A stretch of DNA of 64,000 bases from Halopseudomonas phragmitis (GCF_002056295.1 NZ_CP020100.1:1015501-1079500); one strand, 5' to 3'; counted from the first letter of the stretch, positions 46,745-56,333 are shown. Made by a program: numbers and translations. Notes: generated by a model not told the origin, from the letters alone.

Positions 46745-47685
46745 TGGCGGCGCGGTAGCCACCAGAGAAAGAACAGCATGCCCAGCAGCTCGACCAGGGA
46801 CTGGACGACGATCACCAGGGCGGTGAGCTCCCAGCCGGCGGGCAGGGCCAGGGCCAGCGGCAGGACCACAAAGGAGTTGCGGGTGCCGAAGCTGAACGCC
46901 AGGGTGCGCTGCTGAGCTATCGGTAACCGCCAGAGTCTGGCCAGGGCCGCAGCCAGTAGCAGGGCCAGAGCCAGATAGGCCAGATAGATCGGGACCACGC
47001 TCGGAAGCAGCGGCAGCGCATCGGCCAGGGTCTCGGCCTGGCTGGCGGCAATCAGCGCAATGACCAGTGCCAGCAACGGAATTGGCCACCAGGCCAGTTG
47101 TTCACGCAGGTGCTCACGGCCGTTGCGTGCCTCGATCCAGCGCTCGCTCAGGGCTGCCAGCAGCAGCGGTAGCAACACCACCAGCACCGCGGCGGCCAAT
47201 AGCTGCGGCGCCAGCGTCAGGTAGTCCGGAGTATCGCTCAGCAGCCAGAGGTACAGCGGCAACAGCAAGACCTGCAACAGCAGGTTCAATGGGGTGACGG
47301 CGATAGCGCGGGCGGTATCGCCACGGCCCAGTTGGGTGAAACTGATAAACCAGTCAGTGCAGGGCACCAGCAGCACCAACAGTACGCCCAGGCGCAGGGC
47401 CGGCTGATCCGGCAGCCACTGGATCAGGCCCCAGACCAGCACTGGTATGACCAGAAAGTTGCCGCACAGCAGCGCGGTGAGAAACCGGCGGTCGCCGAGC
47501 GCGGCGCGGGCATGCAGCAGCGGCACCTGCAGGAAGGTGCAGAACAGCAGCGCGATCAGCATTGGCCATATCAGCCGCTCCAGTGCTGCAGCCAGATCGG
47601 GCAGGCTGTGCCCGAGACCGAGCCCGGCGCTGATCGCCGCCAGATACAGCCATAGCTGATGGCGCTCCAGTGTCAGTCGGTCCAC
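46741..47685 (-). CDS. ACR3/bile-acid symporter superfamily transporter (arsenic-resistance-like)
   Basis: A roughly ten-helix inner-membrane protein of the bile acid/ACR3 superfamily. The segment LLVPCTDWFISFTQLGRGDTARAIAVTPLNLLLQ is typical of ArsB/ACR3-like proteins of pseudomonads, and the late FSFGTRNSFVVLPLALALP matches the second half. GTG at 47685 (314 residues) is chosen, because aggagg lies 5-6 bases before it; an in-frame GTG at 47712 has no such site. No arsR, arsC or arsH is nearby, so arsenite as substrate is unproven. Confidence 0.8.
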   Translation of the reverse strand: MDRLTLERHQLWLYLAAISAGLGLGHSLPDLAAALERLIWPMLIALLFCTFLQVPLLHARAALGDRRFLTALLCGNFLVIPVLVWGLIQWLPDQPALRLGVLLVLLVPCTDWFISFTQLGRGDTARAIAVTPLNLLLQVLLLPLYLWLLSDTPDYLTLAPQLLAAAVLVVLLPLLLAALSERWIEARNGREHLREQLAWWPIPLLALVIALIAASQAETLADALPLLPSVVPIYLAYLALALLLAAALARLWRLPIAQQRTLAFSFGTRNSFVVLPLALALPAGWELTALVIVVQSLVELLGMLFFLWWLPRRH

Positions 47686-47722
47686 ACCAGGCCTCCTCAG
47701 CCGCTTGTACACCCTCTGGAGC

Positions 47723-49312
47723 TTAAACCAGCACGCCCTGACTGCGCAGGTAGTCGTCGTAGCTGCCGGAGAAGTCGGTCACGCCATTGGCCGACAGCTC
47801 GATGATGCGGGTGGCCAGCGAGCTGACGAACTCGCGGTCGTGGCTGACGAAGATCAGCGTGCCGGGGTAGTTCTCCAGCGCCAGGTTGAGCGCCTCGATC
47901 GACTCCATGTCGAGGTGGTTGGTTGGCTCGTCCATCAGCATCACGTTGGCCTTTTTCAGGATCAGCTTGCCGAACAGCATGCGGCCTTGCTCGCCCCCGG
48001 AGATCACCTTCACCGACTTGCCGATCTCATCGTTGGAGAACAGCATGCGTCCGAGGGTGCCGCGCACCAGTTGCTCGCCACCCTGGGTCCACTGTGCCAT
48101 CCACTCGAACAGGGTGCAGTCGGCCTTGAAGTCGTCGGCATGATCCTGGGCGAAATAGCCGATATCGGCGCTCTCGGCCCATTTCACCTCGCCATTGATC
48201 GGCGCCATCTCACCGACCAGAGTGCGTAGCAGGGTGGTTTTGCCGATCCCGTTGGGGCCGATGATCGCCACTCGTTCGCCCGCCTCGATTTGCAGATTCA
48301 GGCCCTTGAACAGCAGCTCGCCGTCAAAGCCCTGGCTGACATTCTCCAGAGTCACTGCCTGGCGGTGCAGTTTCTTGAACTGCTCGAAGCGGATGAACGG
48401 GCTGACCCGGCTCGAGGGTTTGACCTCTTCGAGTTGGATCTTGTCGATCTGCTTGGCCCGGCTGGTGGCCTGTTTGGCCTTGGAGGCATTGGCCGAAAAA
48501 CGGCTGACGAACTGTTGCAGCTCGGCGATCTGAGCCTTCTTCTTGGCGTTATCCGAGAGCAGCCGCTCGCGGGCCTGGGTGGCGGCGGTCATGTATTCGT
48601 CGTAGTTGCCGGGGAACAGCCGCAGCTCGCCATAATCCAGGTCAGCCATGTGGGTGCACACGCTGTTGAGGAAGTGGCGGTCGTGGGAAATGATGATCAT
48701 GGTGCTGTTGCGCGCAGTCAGCACAGTTTCCAGCCAGCGGATGGTGTTGATGTCCAGGTGGTTGGTCGGTTCGTCCAGCAGCAGTACCTCGGGATCGGAA
48801 AACAGCGCCTGGGCCAGCAGCACGCGCAGCTTCCAGCCGGGAGCGACTTCGCTCATCGGGCCGTGGTGCTGTTCCAGTGGAATCCCCAGTCCGAGCAGCA
48901 GTTCGCCTGCGCGGGATTCGGCGGTGTAGCCGTCAAGTTCAGCGTATTCTGTCTCCAGTTCGGCGACTTTCATCCCGTCTTCTTCGCTCATTTCCGCCAG
49001 CGAGTAGATGCGATCGCGTTCAGCATGCACTTTCCACAGTTCCTCATGGCCCATGATCACGGTGTTCAGTACCGTGTGTTCCTCATAGGCGAACTGGTCC
49101 TGGCGCAGCTTGCCCAGACGCACATTGGGCTCGAGCATCACCTGCCCGGCCGAGGGCTCCAGCTCGCCACCCAGAATCTTCATGAAGGTCGACTTGCCGC
49201 AGCCATTGGCGCCGATAAGGCCGTAACGGTTGCCATTGCCGAATTTGACGGAAACGTTTTCGAACAGCGGCTTGGCGCCGAACTGCATGGTGATGTTGGC
49301 GGTGGAGATCAC
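47723..49312 (-). CDS. ybiT: ABC-F ribosome-associated ATPase YbiT
   Basis: ABC-F protein with two ATPase domains in one chain and no membrane part; ABC-F proteins act at the ribosomal E site to release stalls. The 529 residues match E. coli YbiT nearly end to end. Domain 1 has GANGCGKST and [19 protein letters not shown]. The linker ([49 protein letters not shown]) is the ribosome-facing arm. Domain 2 has [23 protein letters not shown] and [15 protein letters not shown]. Monocistronic. Confidence 0.97.
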   Translation of the reverse strand: MISTANITMQFGAKPLFENVSVKFGNGNRYGLIGANGCGKSTFMKILGGELEPSAGQVMLEPNVRLGKLRQDQFAYEEHTVLNTVIMGHEELWKVHAERDRIYSLAEMSEEDGMKVAELETEYAELDGYTAESRAGELLLGLGIPLEQHHGPMSEVAPGWKLRVLLAQALFSDPEVLLLDEPTNHLDINTIRWLETVLTARNSTMIIISHDRHFLNSVCTHMADLDYGELRLFPGNYDEYMTAATQARERLLSDNAKKKAQIAELQQFVSRFSANASKAKQATSRAKQIDKIQLEEVKPSSRVSPFIRFEQFKKLHRQAVTLENVSQGFDGELLFKGLNLQIEAGERVAIIGPNGIGKTTLLRTLVGEMAPINGEVKWAESADIGYFAQDHADDFKADCTLFEWMAQWTQGGEQLVRGTLGRMLFSNDEIGKSVKVISGGEQGRMLFGKLILKKANVMLMDEPTNHLDMESIEALNLALENYPGTLIFVSHDREFVSSLATRIIELSANGVTDFSGSYDDYLRSQGVLV

Positions 49313-49517
49313 GATGGAAACCTGCGGGTGGAGAATGTAGGACCGGGCAGAACGCGCGGGCCGGGCATTGTAGCGGGCAATGCGGCGCGATGACAGTCGT
49401 TGACGGGCAGACAGGATGTGAGTGGCTTGTCAGACCCGGAAAAAACTGCTGCAGTTGCCCGGAGCCGACCGACTCAGGCCGCGCCACTTCAACAGACTCT
49501 AGAGAAGCCCCTTGATC

Positions 49518-50759
49518 ATGTGGCCAACCTACTTATTGCTCGCGGTGTTTGTACTGACCTATATCGGCATGGCACTGGGGCGCATGCCCGGTATGCGCCT
49601 GGACCGTACCGGCATAGCGCTGCTGGCGGTTGTGTGCCTGCTGGTCAGTGGCTTGCTGGAAGTCGATCAGGCAGGGCAATGGATCGATCTGCCGACCCTG
49701 GTACTGTTGATGGGGCTGATGATCATTTCCGCTCAGTTCGCCGCCGCCGGAGCCTACGATGCGCTGGCCCGGCGGCTGGTCAATGCCCGACTGTCATCCC
49801 AGGCGCTGCTGGGGCTGACCATCGCCACGGCGGCATTGCTGTCGGCGCTGCTGGCCAATGACATCATTGCTTTTGCCATGGCACCGATCATTGCTGAGGG
49901 CACCCGCCAGCGCGGTCTGGACCCCAGGCCCTTTCTGATCGGTCTGGCCTGCGCCTGCAATACCGGTAGCGCGGCGACCTTGATCGGCAATCCGCAGAAC
50001 ATCCTGATCGGTCAGGCCGGCCAGCTGGATTTCTGGGCCTTCGCCGCGGTCTGTGCGGTACCGGCGCTGCTGGCCACGCTGGTGGTCTGGCTGGTAGTGG
50101 GTTGGGTGTGGCGTCAGACCCTGGCTGCCGAGCCCAGCAAGCCGGCCGAGTCTGGAGTTTTGCTGCGAGCCAATGGCTTTTCCACCTGGCAGACCAGCAA
50201 GGGCGTGGTTGCAGTGCTGGCCTTACTGGCGCTGTTTACCACCTCACAGGCCAAGGAAATCAGCGCGCTGCTGGTTGCTGCGATTCTGCTGATGAGCCGG
50301 GTGCAGGCCAGCCGGGATATGCTGGGGGCGGTGGATTGGCACCTGTTGTTGCTGTTCGCCTGCCTGTTCATCGTCACCGGTAGTCTGTCGCTGACCGGAT
50401 TCGATCAGCAGGCCATGGCCTGGTTGTTGGGTTCAGGCTGGGACCTTGAACAGCCATGGTTGCTAGCACCGCTGATGCTGGCGGGCAGCAACAGCGTTGG
50501 CAATGTCCCGTTGGTGATCCTGATGCTCAGTGTCTGGCCCCAGGCCAGTGAGCAGGCGTTGTATGCCATGGCACTGCTATCGACCTTGGCCGGCAATCTG
50601 CTGATCGTCGGCAGCCTGGCCAATATCATCGTGGTCGAGCGCGCTGCCCAGGTCGGTGTGACCCTGAGTTTCCGCGCCCATGCCCGTTGCGGTATTCCTG
50701 TCACCCTGATCAGCATGGCGCTCGCGCTGGCCTGGCTGCACTGGGTTGGCGGATTCTAG
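49518..50759 (+). CDS. SLC13/ArsB-NhaD superfamily anion transporter
   Basis: An inner-membrane ion transporter of about 11 helices. ATG at 49518 gives 413 residues; a TTG two codons earlier is also open. Family motifs are LVLLMGLMIISAQFAAAG, TALLSALLANDIIAFAMAPIIAEG, and the CNTGSAATLIGNPQNILIG signature of SLC13-type carriers, repeated in the second half (LMLAGSNSVGNVPLVILMLSVWP). Substrate not determinable: dicarboxylate, sulfate and arsenite/antimonite carriers share this fold. Its end overlaps the convergent diguanylate cyclase gene by 4 bases. Confidence 0.87.
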   Translation: MWPTYLLLAVFVLTYIGMALGRMPGMRLDRTGIALLAVVCLLVSGLLEVDQAGQWIDLPTLVLLMGLMIISAQFAAAGAYDALARRLVNARLSSQALLGLTIATAALLSALLANDIIAFAMAPIIAEGTRQRGLDPRPFLIGLACACNTGSAATLIGNPQNILIGQAGQLDFWAFAAVCAVPALLATLVVWLVVGWVWRQTLAAEPSKPAESGVLLRANGFSTWQTSKGVVAVLALLALFTTSQAKEISALLVAAILLMSRVQASRDMLGAVDWHLLLLFACLFIVTGSLSLTGFDQQAMAWLLGSGWDLEQPWLLAPLMLAGSNSVGNVPLVILMLSVWPQASEQALYAMALLSTLAGNLLIVGSLANIIVVERAAQVGVTLSFRAHARCGIPVTLISMALALAWLHWVGGF

Positions 50760-51907
50760 GCGGCCATTTCTACCCGGTTGCGGCCATTCTGCTTGGCCAG
50801 GTACAGCGCTTGGTCGGCGCGGCTGATGGCCTGCTGGCTGTCCAGTTCGCCCCCCGGCTCCAGGCAGCACAGGCCGATGCTGATGGTCAGGGTCAGCGGT
50901 CGGCTGTCGCGGGTCAGGAAGGTAGACTGCTCAATGCTCTGGCGCAGTTGCTCGGCCAGCTCCCGGGCGCCGCTGGCCTGAGTATTGGGCAGTACCACCA
51001 GAAACTCCTCGCCGCCTAGCCGCCCGGCATGATCTTGGGTCCGCAGCCGCGAGCGCAGGGTGTCGGCCAGCAGTTTCAGCGACTGGTCGCCGACCTGGTG
51101 GCCATGCCGGTCGTTGATCAGCTTGAAATGGTCGGTATCCAGCATCATCAGGCTCAGGGGTTGTTGCTGGCGGTTACTGGCGGCCAGCAGGCGCTCCAGT
51201 ACCTCCAGTATGTAACGGCGGTTGGGTAGTCCGGTCAGTTCATCATGCATGGCCAGCTTGAGCATTTGGGCGTCGGCCCGCTCCTTGACCATCAGAATCA
51301 GCCCCATGCCAACCAGAATCATGCTGACGGTCGCGGTCAGGAAGGTGGCCATCTGAATCGGGTTGGAACTGGTGATCAGCAACATCTGATCCATGCCCAG
51401 CGCTGTGCCTACGCCCCGATAGGCCATGGTGGCGATGATCATGCCGAAGGCGGTGATCAGGAAATACTGACCGCGCCCGTCAGTCTGGCGATGCCGGCTG
51501 AACACGATCACCAGTACCAGTATGGCTTGATACAGGACGATTGCAGCCATCACCACTACCCTGGCCGCCAACTGATCGAGCAGGGCATATAGCACCAACG
51601 GTACGACCAGTAGCGGCCAGTAGGTCAGCCAGCGGTTCAGTCGCCGTTGCTGAAATTGCATCAAGCCCTCGGCAAACAGCACGAACACACCGGCCAGCAG
51701 CGTGTTGGCAACGATAATGGTGAGAAAGTCGCTGAGTTCACCGCGCAGACTGTAGAGGGTATACACCGAGCTGTGCAGCGCCAGAGCCAGCGTCCAATAA
51801 CCTAACCCTTCCTTGCGCTCCGGCCGCCAGACCAGGGCAGTGCAGATGGTCATGGTCAGGCTGACGATGATGACCATCATAAACATGGTAGGGATGTGCG
51901 CTTGCAT
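50756..51907 (-). CDS. Membrane-bound diguanylate cyclase (GGDEF)
   Basis: Makes cyclic di-GMP. The N-terminal half has seven or so membrane segments (for example FMMVIIVSLTMTICTALVW, FLTIIVANTLLAGVFVLFAEG, LTYWPLLVVPLVLYALL), an unclassified sensor region. The C-terminal half is a GGDEF domain with HDELTGLPNRRYILEVL, MLDTDHFKLINDRHGHQVGDQSL and an active-site GGEEF motif in RLGGEEFLVVLP. ATG at 51907 gives 383 residues; GTG at 51916 is an alternative. No RxxD inhibitory site is obvious at the usual spacing. Confidence 0.92.
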   Translation of the reverse strand: MQAHIPTMFMMVIIVSLTMTICTALVWRPERKEGLGYWTLALALHSSVYTLYSLRGELSDFLTIIVANTLLAGVFVLFAEGLMQFQQRRLNRWLTYWPLLVVPLVLYALLDQLAARVVVMAAIVLYQAILVLVIVFSRHRQTDGRGQYFLITAFGMIIATMAYRGVGTALGMDQMLLITSSNPIQMATFLTATVSMILVGMGLILMVKERADAQMLKLAMHDELTGLPNRRYILEVLERLLAASNRQQQPLSLMMLDTDHFKLINDRHGHQVGDQSLKLLADTLRSRLRTQDHAGRLGGEEFLVVLPNTQASGARELAEQLRQSIEQSTFLTRDSRPLTLTISIGLCCLEPGGELDSQQAISRADQALYLAKQNGRNRVEMAA

Positions 51908-52086
51908 GATGGTCACTGTACGTCTCGTGGCGCTGGCAAGAGTGATAGCTAAAGTGTGGCACTTTATGCTGCCCCGGGTGCAGGTTTTTCATCGGATTCA
52001 TGAGTTGGAGGCTGAATGATTCAGCCGCGCAAACCGGTGGATAAAATCCGCCGGATAGGTTTGGGGGAGGTGGGCAGGGTGATGGC

Positions 52087-52110
52087 AGTCCCGGACAGGA
52101 GTCCGGGACT
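52087..52110 (-). terminator. Hairpin downstream of xenA, probable terminator
   Basis: agtcccggac (52087-52096) and gtccgggact (52101-52110) form a perfect 10-base stem with a 4-base loop, 21 bases beyond the xenA stop in its direction of transcription. There is no T run on that side, so termination may need Rho or be partial. Confidence 0.55.
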
Positions 52111-52130
52111 TTCAGGGGACGGTGTTGTGC

Positions 52131-53219
52131 TTAGTAGCGCGCCAGCCAGTGCGCGTAAGGCGCGGGCAGGGTCCAGGAGGCCTGGTCGAGCTTGAGCTCT
52201 CGGGCGGCATGGTAGGCCCAGTGCGGGTTGGCCAGGTGTGCCTTGCCGACCATGACAACATCCAGTTGCCCGCTATTCACTGCATTTTCCGCGATATTCG
52301 GCTCACCAAAGCCCCAGGCCGAGGAGACCGGAATGTCCGCTTCGCGACGCACCCGCTCGGCAATCGGGCCCATGAAGCCAGGTGCCCAGGGAATCTGAGC
52401 CTCGGGGGTATTGAAACCGATGCTGACACTGATCATGTCCAGGCCATCGGCTTTCAGGCGTTTGGTCAGGTCGATCGACTCGCTCAGGGTTTGCTCGTCG
52501 CGGCCGTCGAACTCGATGACCCCGAAGCGGATGGTCAGCGGCAAATGTGCTGGCCACACCTCACGTACCGCGGCGAAGGTTTCGCGGATGAAGCGGCTGC
52601 GGTTCTCGTAGCTGCCGCCATAGGTGTCGGTACGCTGGTTGGCATGCTCGGAGAAGAAGCTCTGGGCCAGATAGCCATGGGCAAAGTGCAGTTCCAGCCA
52701 CTCGAAACCGACCGCCAGGGCACGCTGGGCGGCGGTGACGAAATCGTCCCGCACCCGGGCGATATCGTCCAGGCCCATTTCCCTGGGCTGCTTGCTCAGA
52801 TGGGCACCGAAGGGCACGGCCGAGGGAGCGATGGTCTGCCAGCCGCGCGGGTCATCGTTGCCGATGTGATCATCGCCTTCCCAGGGCCGGTTGGCGCTGG
52901 CCTTGCGCCCGGCATGGGCGATCTGGATGCCGGGTACCGCGCCCTGGGCCTTGATGCTGCGCACGATCGGGGCGAAGGCCTGGGCCAGATCATCATTCCA
53001 GATCCCGGCGCAGGCCGGAGTGATGCGGCCTTCGGGGGCCACGGCGGTAGCCTCGACGATCACCAGGCCTGCGCCGCCACGGGCCTGAGCGCTGTAATTG
53101 GCCAGGTGCCAGTCATTGACCAGACCGTCGACGGCTGAATACTGGCACATCGGCGGTACGGCAATCCGGTTGCGCAGGGTGACGTCCTTGAGGGTGAAGG
53201 GTTGAAACAGCGCGGACAT
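52131..53219 (-). CDS. xenA: Old yellow enzyme-family oxidoreductase, xenobiotic reductase A
   Basis: FMN-dependent NAD(P)H:enone reductase. The 362 residues match P. putida XenA closely. Motifs are PPMCQYSA (C25, the redox-tuning cysteine of the YqjM/XenA class), ARGGAGLVIVEATAVAPEGRITPACAGIW, the substrate-anchoring histidine pair in ELHFAHGYLAQSF, and HANQRTDTYGGSYENRSRF. The enzyme reduces activated alkenes and can reduce nitrate esters. Divergent from an ArsR-type regulator with an inverted repeat in between, so likely induced by an electrophilic compound. Confidence 0.95.
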   Translation of the reverse strand: MSALFQPFTLKDVTLRNRIAVPPMCQYSAVDGLVNDWHLANYSAQARGGAGLVIVEATAVAPEGRITPACAGIWNDDLAQAFAPIVRSIKAQGAVPGIQIAHAGRKASANRPWEGDDHIGNDDPRGWQTIAPSAVPFGAHLSKQPREMGLDDIARVRDDFVTAAQRALAVGFEWLELHFAHGYLAQSFFSEHANQRTDTYGGSYENRSRFIRETFAAVREVWPAHLPLTIRFGVIEFDGRDEQTLSESIDLTKRLKADGLDMISVSIGFNTPEAQIPWAPGFMGPIAERVRREADIPVSSAWGFGEPNIAENAVNSGQLDVVMVGKAHLANPHWAYHAARELKLDQASWTLPAPYAHWLARY

Positions 53220-53248
53220 GGGAAATACCTGTGGGTTAGTTGTTACGT

Positions 53249-53270
53249 TAGTTCGATAATATTGGAACTA
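53249..53270. promoter_or_regulatory. Inverted repeat operator between xenA and arsR-type gene
   Basis: TAGTTC (53249-53254) and GAACTA (53265-53270) form a perfect 6-base inverted repeat around an AT-rich centre (gataatattg). It sits in the 87-base gap between divergent xenA and the ArsR-type gene, 30 and 37 bases from their starts, and is the best operator candidate. Confidence 0.65.
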
Positions 53271-53306
53271 TGGCCGTAAAGTAAACCCTTGTGTAGAATT
53301 TGATCC

Positions 53307-53609
53307 ATGCGACCGTTCAAACACCCCAATCCCGATGATTTTGTCCTTGAGCGCGTGCTCTATGCGCTGAGTGATCCGGTGCGCCTGGAAATTGTGCGTC
53401 GGCTGGCCGAGGTCGGCGAAGCCAGCTGTGGTGAGCTGGATGGCGGGCGGCCGAAGTCGAGCATGTCGCACCATTTCCGGGTGCTGCGCGATGCCGGGCT
53501 GGTATGCACCTATGGGGTGGGCACTATGCACATGAATTCGCTGCGCCGGGCTGATATCGACAGCCGCTTCCCCGGCCTGCTGGATGCTGTTCTGGCTAAC
53601 AGTCAGTAA
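53307..53609 (+). CDS. ArsR-family winged-helix regulator, probable xenA repressor
   Basis: A 100-residue single-domain winged-helix protein. The pattern ERVLYALSDPVRLEIVRRLAEVGEASCGEL, SSMSHHFRVLRDAGLVCTYGVGTMHMNSLRR is the standard ArsR recognition-helix and wing arrangement. One cysteine lies in EASCGEL and another in LVCTYG; no CVC metal motif is seen, so it may sense electrophiles or oxidants by cysteine modification. It is divergent from xenA with a shared inverted repeat. Direction of control is inferred. Confidence 0.87.
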   Translation: MRPFKHPNPDDFVLERVLYALSDPVRLEIVRRLAEVGEASCGELDGGRPKSSMSHHFRVLRDAGLVCTYGVGTMHMNSLRRADIDSRFPGLLDAVLANSQ

Positions 53610-53612
53610 GCC

Positions 53613-53891
53613 TCAATCGCGGTAGAACACCTGCACCAGATGCCAGCCGAACTGGGTCTTGACCGGCCCATGCACCACTTTCAGGGCCTTCTTGAAGATG
53701 ATCTGGTCAATCGCGCGGACCATCTGGCCCGGGCGCACTTCGCCCAGATCGCCGCCGCGCTTCTTCGACGCACAGGTAGAGTACTTTTTGGCCAGAACGT
53801 CGAACGCTTCACCGGCGGCAATGCGCTTTTTCAACGCCGCGGCTTCGGCTTCGGTCTTGACCAGAATATGGCGGGCCATGGCGACGGGCAT
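53613..53891 (-). CDS. ppiC: Peptidyl-prolyl cis-trans isomerase, parvulin type (PpiC)
   Basis: A 92-residue single-domain parvulin of the cytoplasm. The fold is shown by ARHILVKTEAEAAALKKRIAAGEAFDVLAKKYSTC, SKKRGGDLGEVRPGQMVRAIDQIIF, and KTQFGWHLVQVFYRD. It closely resembles E. coli PpiC in length and sequence. ATG at 53891 has aggag 6 bases upstream. It lies 3 bases after the hexR gene on the same strand, so it is probably co-transcribed with the regulator. Confidence 0.95.
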   Translation of the reverse strand: MPVAMARHILVKTEAEAAALKKRIAAGEAFDVLAKKYSTCASKKRGGDLGEVRPGQMVRAIDQIIFKKALKVVHGPVKTQFGWHLVQVFYRD

Positions 53892-53894
53892 GGG

Positions 53895-54770
53895 TTACTC
53901 CTGGGTATCGGCGCTGCGTGCCCCGGCCTTGTTCGAAAGGCGCAGGCCGCGCAGGCTGCGCTTGACGTTCTTCAGGTGGTTGACCAGCTCCGGGCCGCGG
54001 CGCATGGCCATGCCCATGGCCAGCACGTCGATCACTACCAGGTGGGCGATGCGTGAAGACAGCGGGGTGTAGATGTCGGTGTCTTCCGGCACGTCGATCG
54101 GGATATGAATACCGGCCAGCTCGGCCAAGGGGGTATGGCTGGGGCACAGGCTGATCAGGGTAGCGCCGGTTTCGCCAACCAGGCTGGCCGAGTGCAGCAG
54201 ATCCTTGGTCCGCCCGGTCTGGGAGATGGCCACGGCGACATCCTGGGGCCCCAGGGTCACTGCCGACATGGCTTGCATATGCGGGTCGGAATAAGCGGCG
54301 GTAGAGACCTGCAGACGGAAGAACTTGTGCTGGGCGTCGCTGGCTACCGCACCCGAGGCGCCAAACCCATAGAACTCCACCCGCCGGGCCTTGGCCAGCG
54401 CGGCGATGGCGGACTCCATGGCCTGCGGGTCGAGGCGCTCGCGCACATCCATCAGGGTCGCCAGGGTGGTGTCGAAGATCTTGTGTGAGAGTTCGTCGAC
54501 GTTGTCGTCTTCACTGATCGAGAACTGGCCGAAGCTGGCGCCGGCGGCCAGACTCTGGGCCAGGCGCAGTTTCAGGTCCTGAAAGCCGCTGCAACCAATT
54601 GCCCGGCAGAAGCGTACGATGGTCGGTTCACTGACCCCGACTTCGCGGGCCAGATCGGCCATCGACGAGTGCATGACCTGGGCAGCCTGGGCCAGCACAA
54701 AATCGGCTACCTTGAGCTCGGATTTGCGCAGCGTAGGGCGGCTGACGGCGATATGCTGGAGTAAATTCAC
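53895..54770 (-). CDS. hexR: RpiR-family regulator HexR
   Basis: Represses zwf and other Entner-Doudoroff pathway genes; released by 2-keto-3-deoxy-6-phosphogluconate in Pseudomonas. The 291 residues have an N-terminal HTH_6 domain (KVADFVLAQAAQVMHSSMADLAREVGVSEPTIVRFCRAIGCSGFQDLKLRLAQSLA) and a C-terminal SIS sugar-phosphate domain (ARRVEFYGFGASGAVASDAQHKFFRL, AVAISQTGRTKDLLHSA, EDTDIYTPLSSRIAHLVVIDVLAMGMAMRRG). Divergent from zwf, with a perfect palindromic HexR box between. Confidence 0.94.
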   Translation of the reverse strand: MNLLQHIAVSRPTLRKSELKVADFVLAQAAQVMHSSMADLAREVGVSEPTIVRFCRAIGCSGFQDLKLRLAQSLAAGASFGQFSISEDDNVDELSHKIFDTTLATLMDVRERLDPQAMESAIAALAKARRVEFYGFGASGAVASDAQHKFFRLQVSTAAYSDPHMQAMSAVTLGPQDVAVAISQTGRTKDLLHSASLVGETGATLISLCPSHTPLAELAGIHIPIDVPEDTDIYTPLSSRIAHLVVIDVLAMGMAMRRGPELVNHLKNVKRSLRGLRLSNKAGARSADTQE

Positions 54771-54812
54771 GTTGGCTTCTGGTAGTCTTGAGGGTCGAAA
54801 TGGCCGAATTTC

Positions 54813-54829
54813 TTGTAGTTATACTACAA
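54813..54829. promoter_or_regulatory. HexR operator between hexR and zwf
   Basis: TTGTAGTTATACTACAA at 54813-54829 is a 17-base palindrome matching the described gammaproteobacterial HexR consensus TGTARTTWWAYTACA at every position. It lies 42 bases before the hexR start and 34 bases before the zwf start, so it can control both. Confidence 0.88.
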
Positions 54830-54863
54830 AAATGGTCAAAACGTCTTGAATGGGAGAATCGAT

Positions 54864-56333
54864 GTGCCTGCACATCGCGGCATGGCCTGTGACATTGTAG
54901 TGCTGGGCGGGACCGGCGATCTGGCCCTGCGCAAGCTGCTGCCGGCGCTGTACTACCTGCACCGCGACGGTTATCTGCATGCGGGTACGCGGATTCTGGC
55001 GGCGGCCAGGGCCAAGCATGCGGCCGAGAGCTACCGGCGACTGGTACAGCGGCATGTCAGTCAGCATGTGGCCCTGGGGGATTTCGACAGCGAGACCTGG
55101 GACGCTTTCGCCGAGCGGATTGACTATCTGAGTCTGGACGTCAGTCAGCGGGTCGAGTTCCCGCGTCTGGCCCAGGCCTTGGGCAAGGTCCGTGGGCGAG
55201 TGCGGGTGTTCTATCTGGCAACCTTCCCCAACCTGTTCGCTGCTACCGCCAAGCACTTGGCTTCGGTGGGGCTGGTCGATGAGCAGGCCCGCATCGTGTT
55301 GGAAAAACCGTTGGGCGAAAGCCTCAAGACCGCGACCCAGATCAATGACCAGATCGGCGCCGTGTTTGACGAGTCACGGGTGTTCCGAATTGATCACTAT
55401 CTGGGTAAGGAAGCAGTACAGAACCTGCTGGCGCTGCGCTTTGGCAACGCTCTGCTGGAGCCGCTGTGGCGCAATGCGCATATCGACCATGTGCAGATCA
55501 GCGTGCTGGAAACGGTCGGGGTCGAAAATCGCGGGGGCTACTACGATCAGGCTGGGGCGATGCGCGACATGGTGCAGAACCATTTGCTGCAGTTGCTCTG
55601 TCTGGTCGCCATGGAAGCGCCGGTGCATTTCGAGCCCGAAGCGGTGCGTAACGAGAAGCTGAAGATTCTCGAAGCCTTGCGGCCGATCACCGGTATGGAT
55701 GTGCAGGACCGTACCGTACGGGGTCAATACGCCGCCGGAGAACGGGCTGGTGAACAACTGCCGGCCTACTACTTCGAAAAAAGTGTGGATCATGACAGCA
55801 ATACTGAAACCTTCGTTGCGCTTAAGGCCGAGATCGACAACTGGCGCTGGGCTGGAGTGCCGTTCTATCTGCGTACCGGCAAATGCCTGGCTCAGCGCAA
55901 ATCGGAAATCGTCATCCAGTTCAAGGCCGTACCGCATCGGCTGTTCTCCCAGAACGGCGGCGACCCGGCGCGCAACCGGCTGGTGATCCGCCTGCAACCG
56001 GATGAGAGCATCAGCCTGGCGCTGATGGCCAAGTCACCGGGACGGGGCATGGCGCTGCAGGAAGTTGAGCTGGATCTGAACTTTGCCAAGGCCTTCAAGC
56101 GCCGGCGCTGGGACGCCTATGAGCGGCTGTTGTTGGACGTGATCGAAGGTGACGCCACCTTGTTTATGCGCCGCGACGAGATCGAAGCAGCCTGGCGCTG
56201 GGTCGATCCGATCATCCAGGGCTGGCAGGACTGCTATCGCTCACCCAAGCGCTACGCTGCCGGCAGTTGGGGGCCGGACGCCGCTGACAGCCTGTTGGAG
56301 CGTCAGGGGCATTGCTGGTTCGATGAAAACTGA
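54864..56333 (+). CDS. zwf: Glucose-6-phosphate 1-dehydrogenase
   Basis: First step of the oxidative pentose phosphate and Entner-Doudoroff routes. GTG at 54864 (MPAHRGMACDIVVLGGTGDLALRKLLPALYYL, 489 residues) is chosen, because ggag lies 7 bases upstream; a TTG at 54846 is open but has no site. The coenzyme loop GGTGDLALRK, catalytic RIDHYLGKEAVQNLLALRF and C-terminal blocks (YFEKSVDHDSNTETFVALKAEIDNWRW, FYLRTGKCL) are intact. Unlike most Pseudomonas hexR-zwf loci, pgl and eda do not follow; a polyamine-type gene does. Confidence 0.97.
   Translation: MPAHRGMACDIVVLGGTGDLALRKLLPALYYLHRDGYLHAGTRILAAARAKHAAESYRRLVQRHVSQHVALGDFDSETWDAFAERIDYLSLDVSQRVEFPRLAQALGKVRGRVRVFYLATFPNLFAATAKHLASVGLVDEQARIVLEKPLGESLKTATQINDQIGAVFDESRVFRIDHYLGKEAVQNLLALRFGNALLEPLWRNAHIDHVQISVLETVGVENRGGYYDQAGAMRDMVQNHLLQLLCLVAMEAPVHFEPEAVRNEKLKILEALRPITGMDVQDRTVRGQYAAGERAGEQLPAYYFEKSVDHDSNTETFVALKAEIDNWRWAGVPFYLRTGKCLAQRKSEIVIQFKAVPHRLFSQNGGDPARNRLVIRLQPDESISLALMAKSPGRGMALQEVELDLNFAKAFKRRRWDAYERLLLDVIEGDATLFMRRDEIEAAWRWVDPIIQGWQDCYRSPKRYAAGSWGPDAADSLLERQGHCWFDEN

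Noticed and set aside
46741-47685. Arsenic resistance operon
   Set aside because: Only the transporter resembles ACR3; no arsR, arsC or arsH is adjacent, so a specific arsenic role is not claimed.
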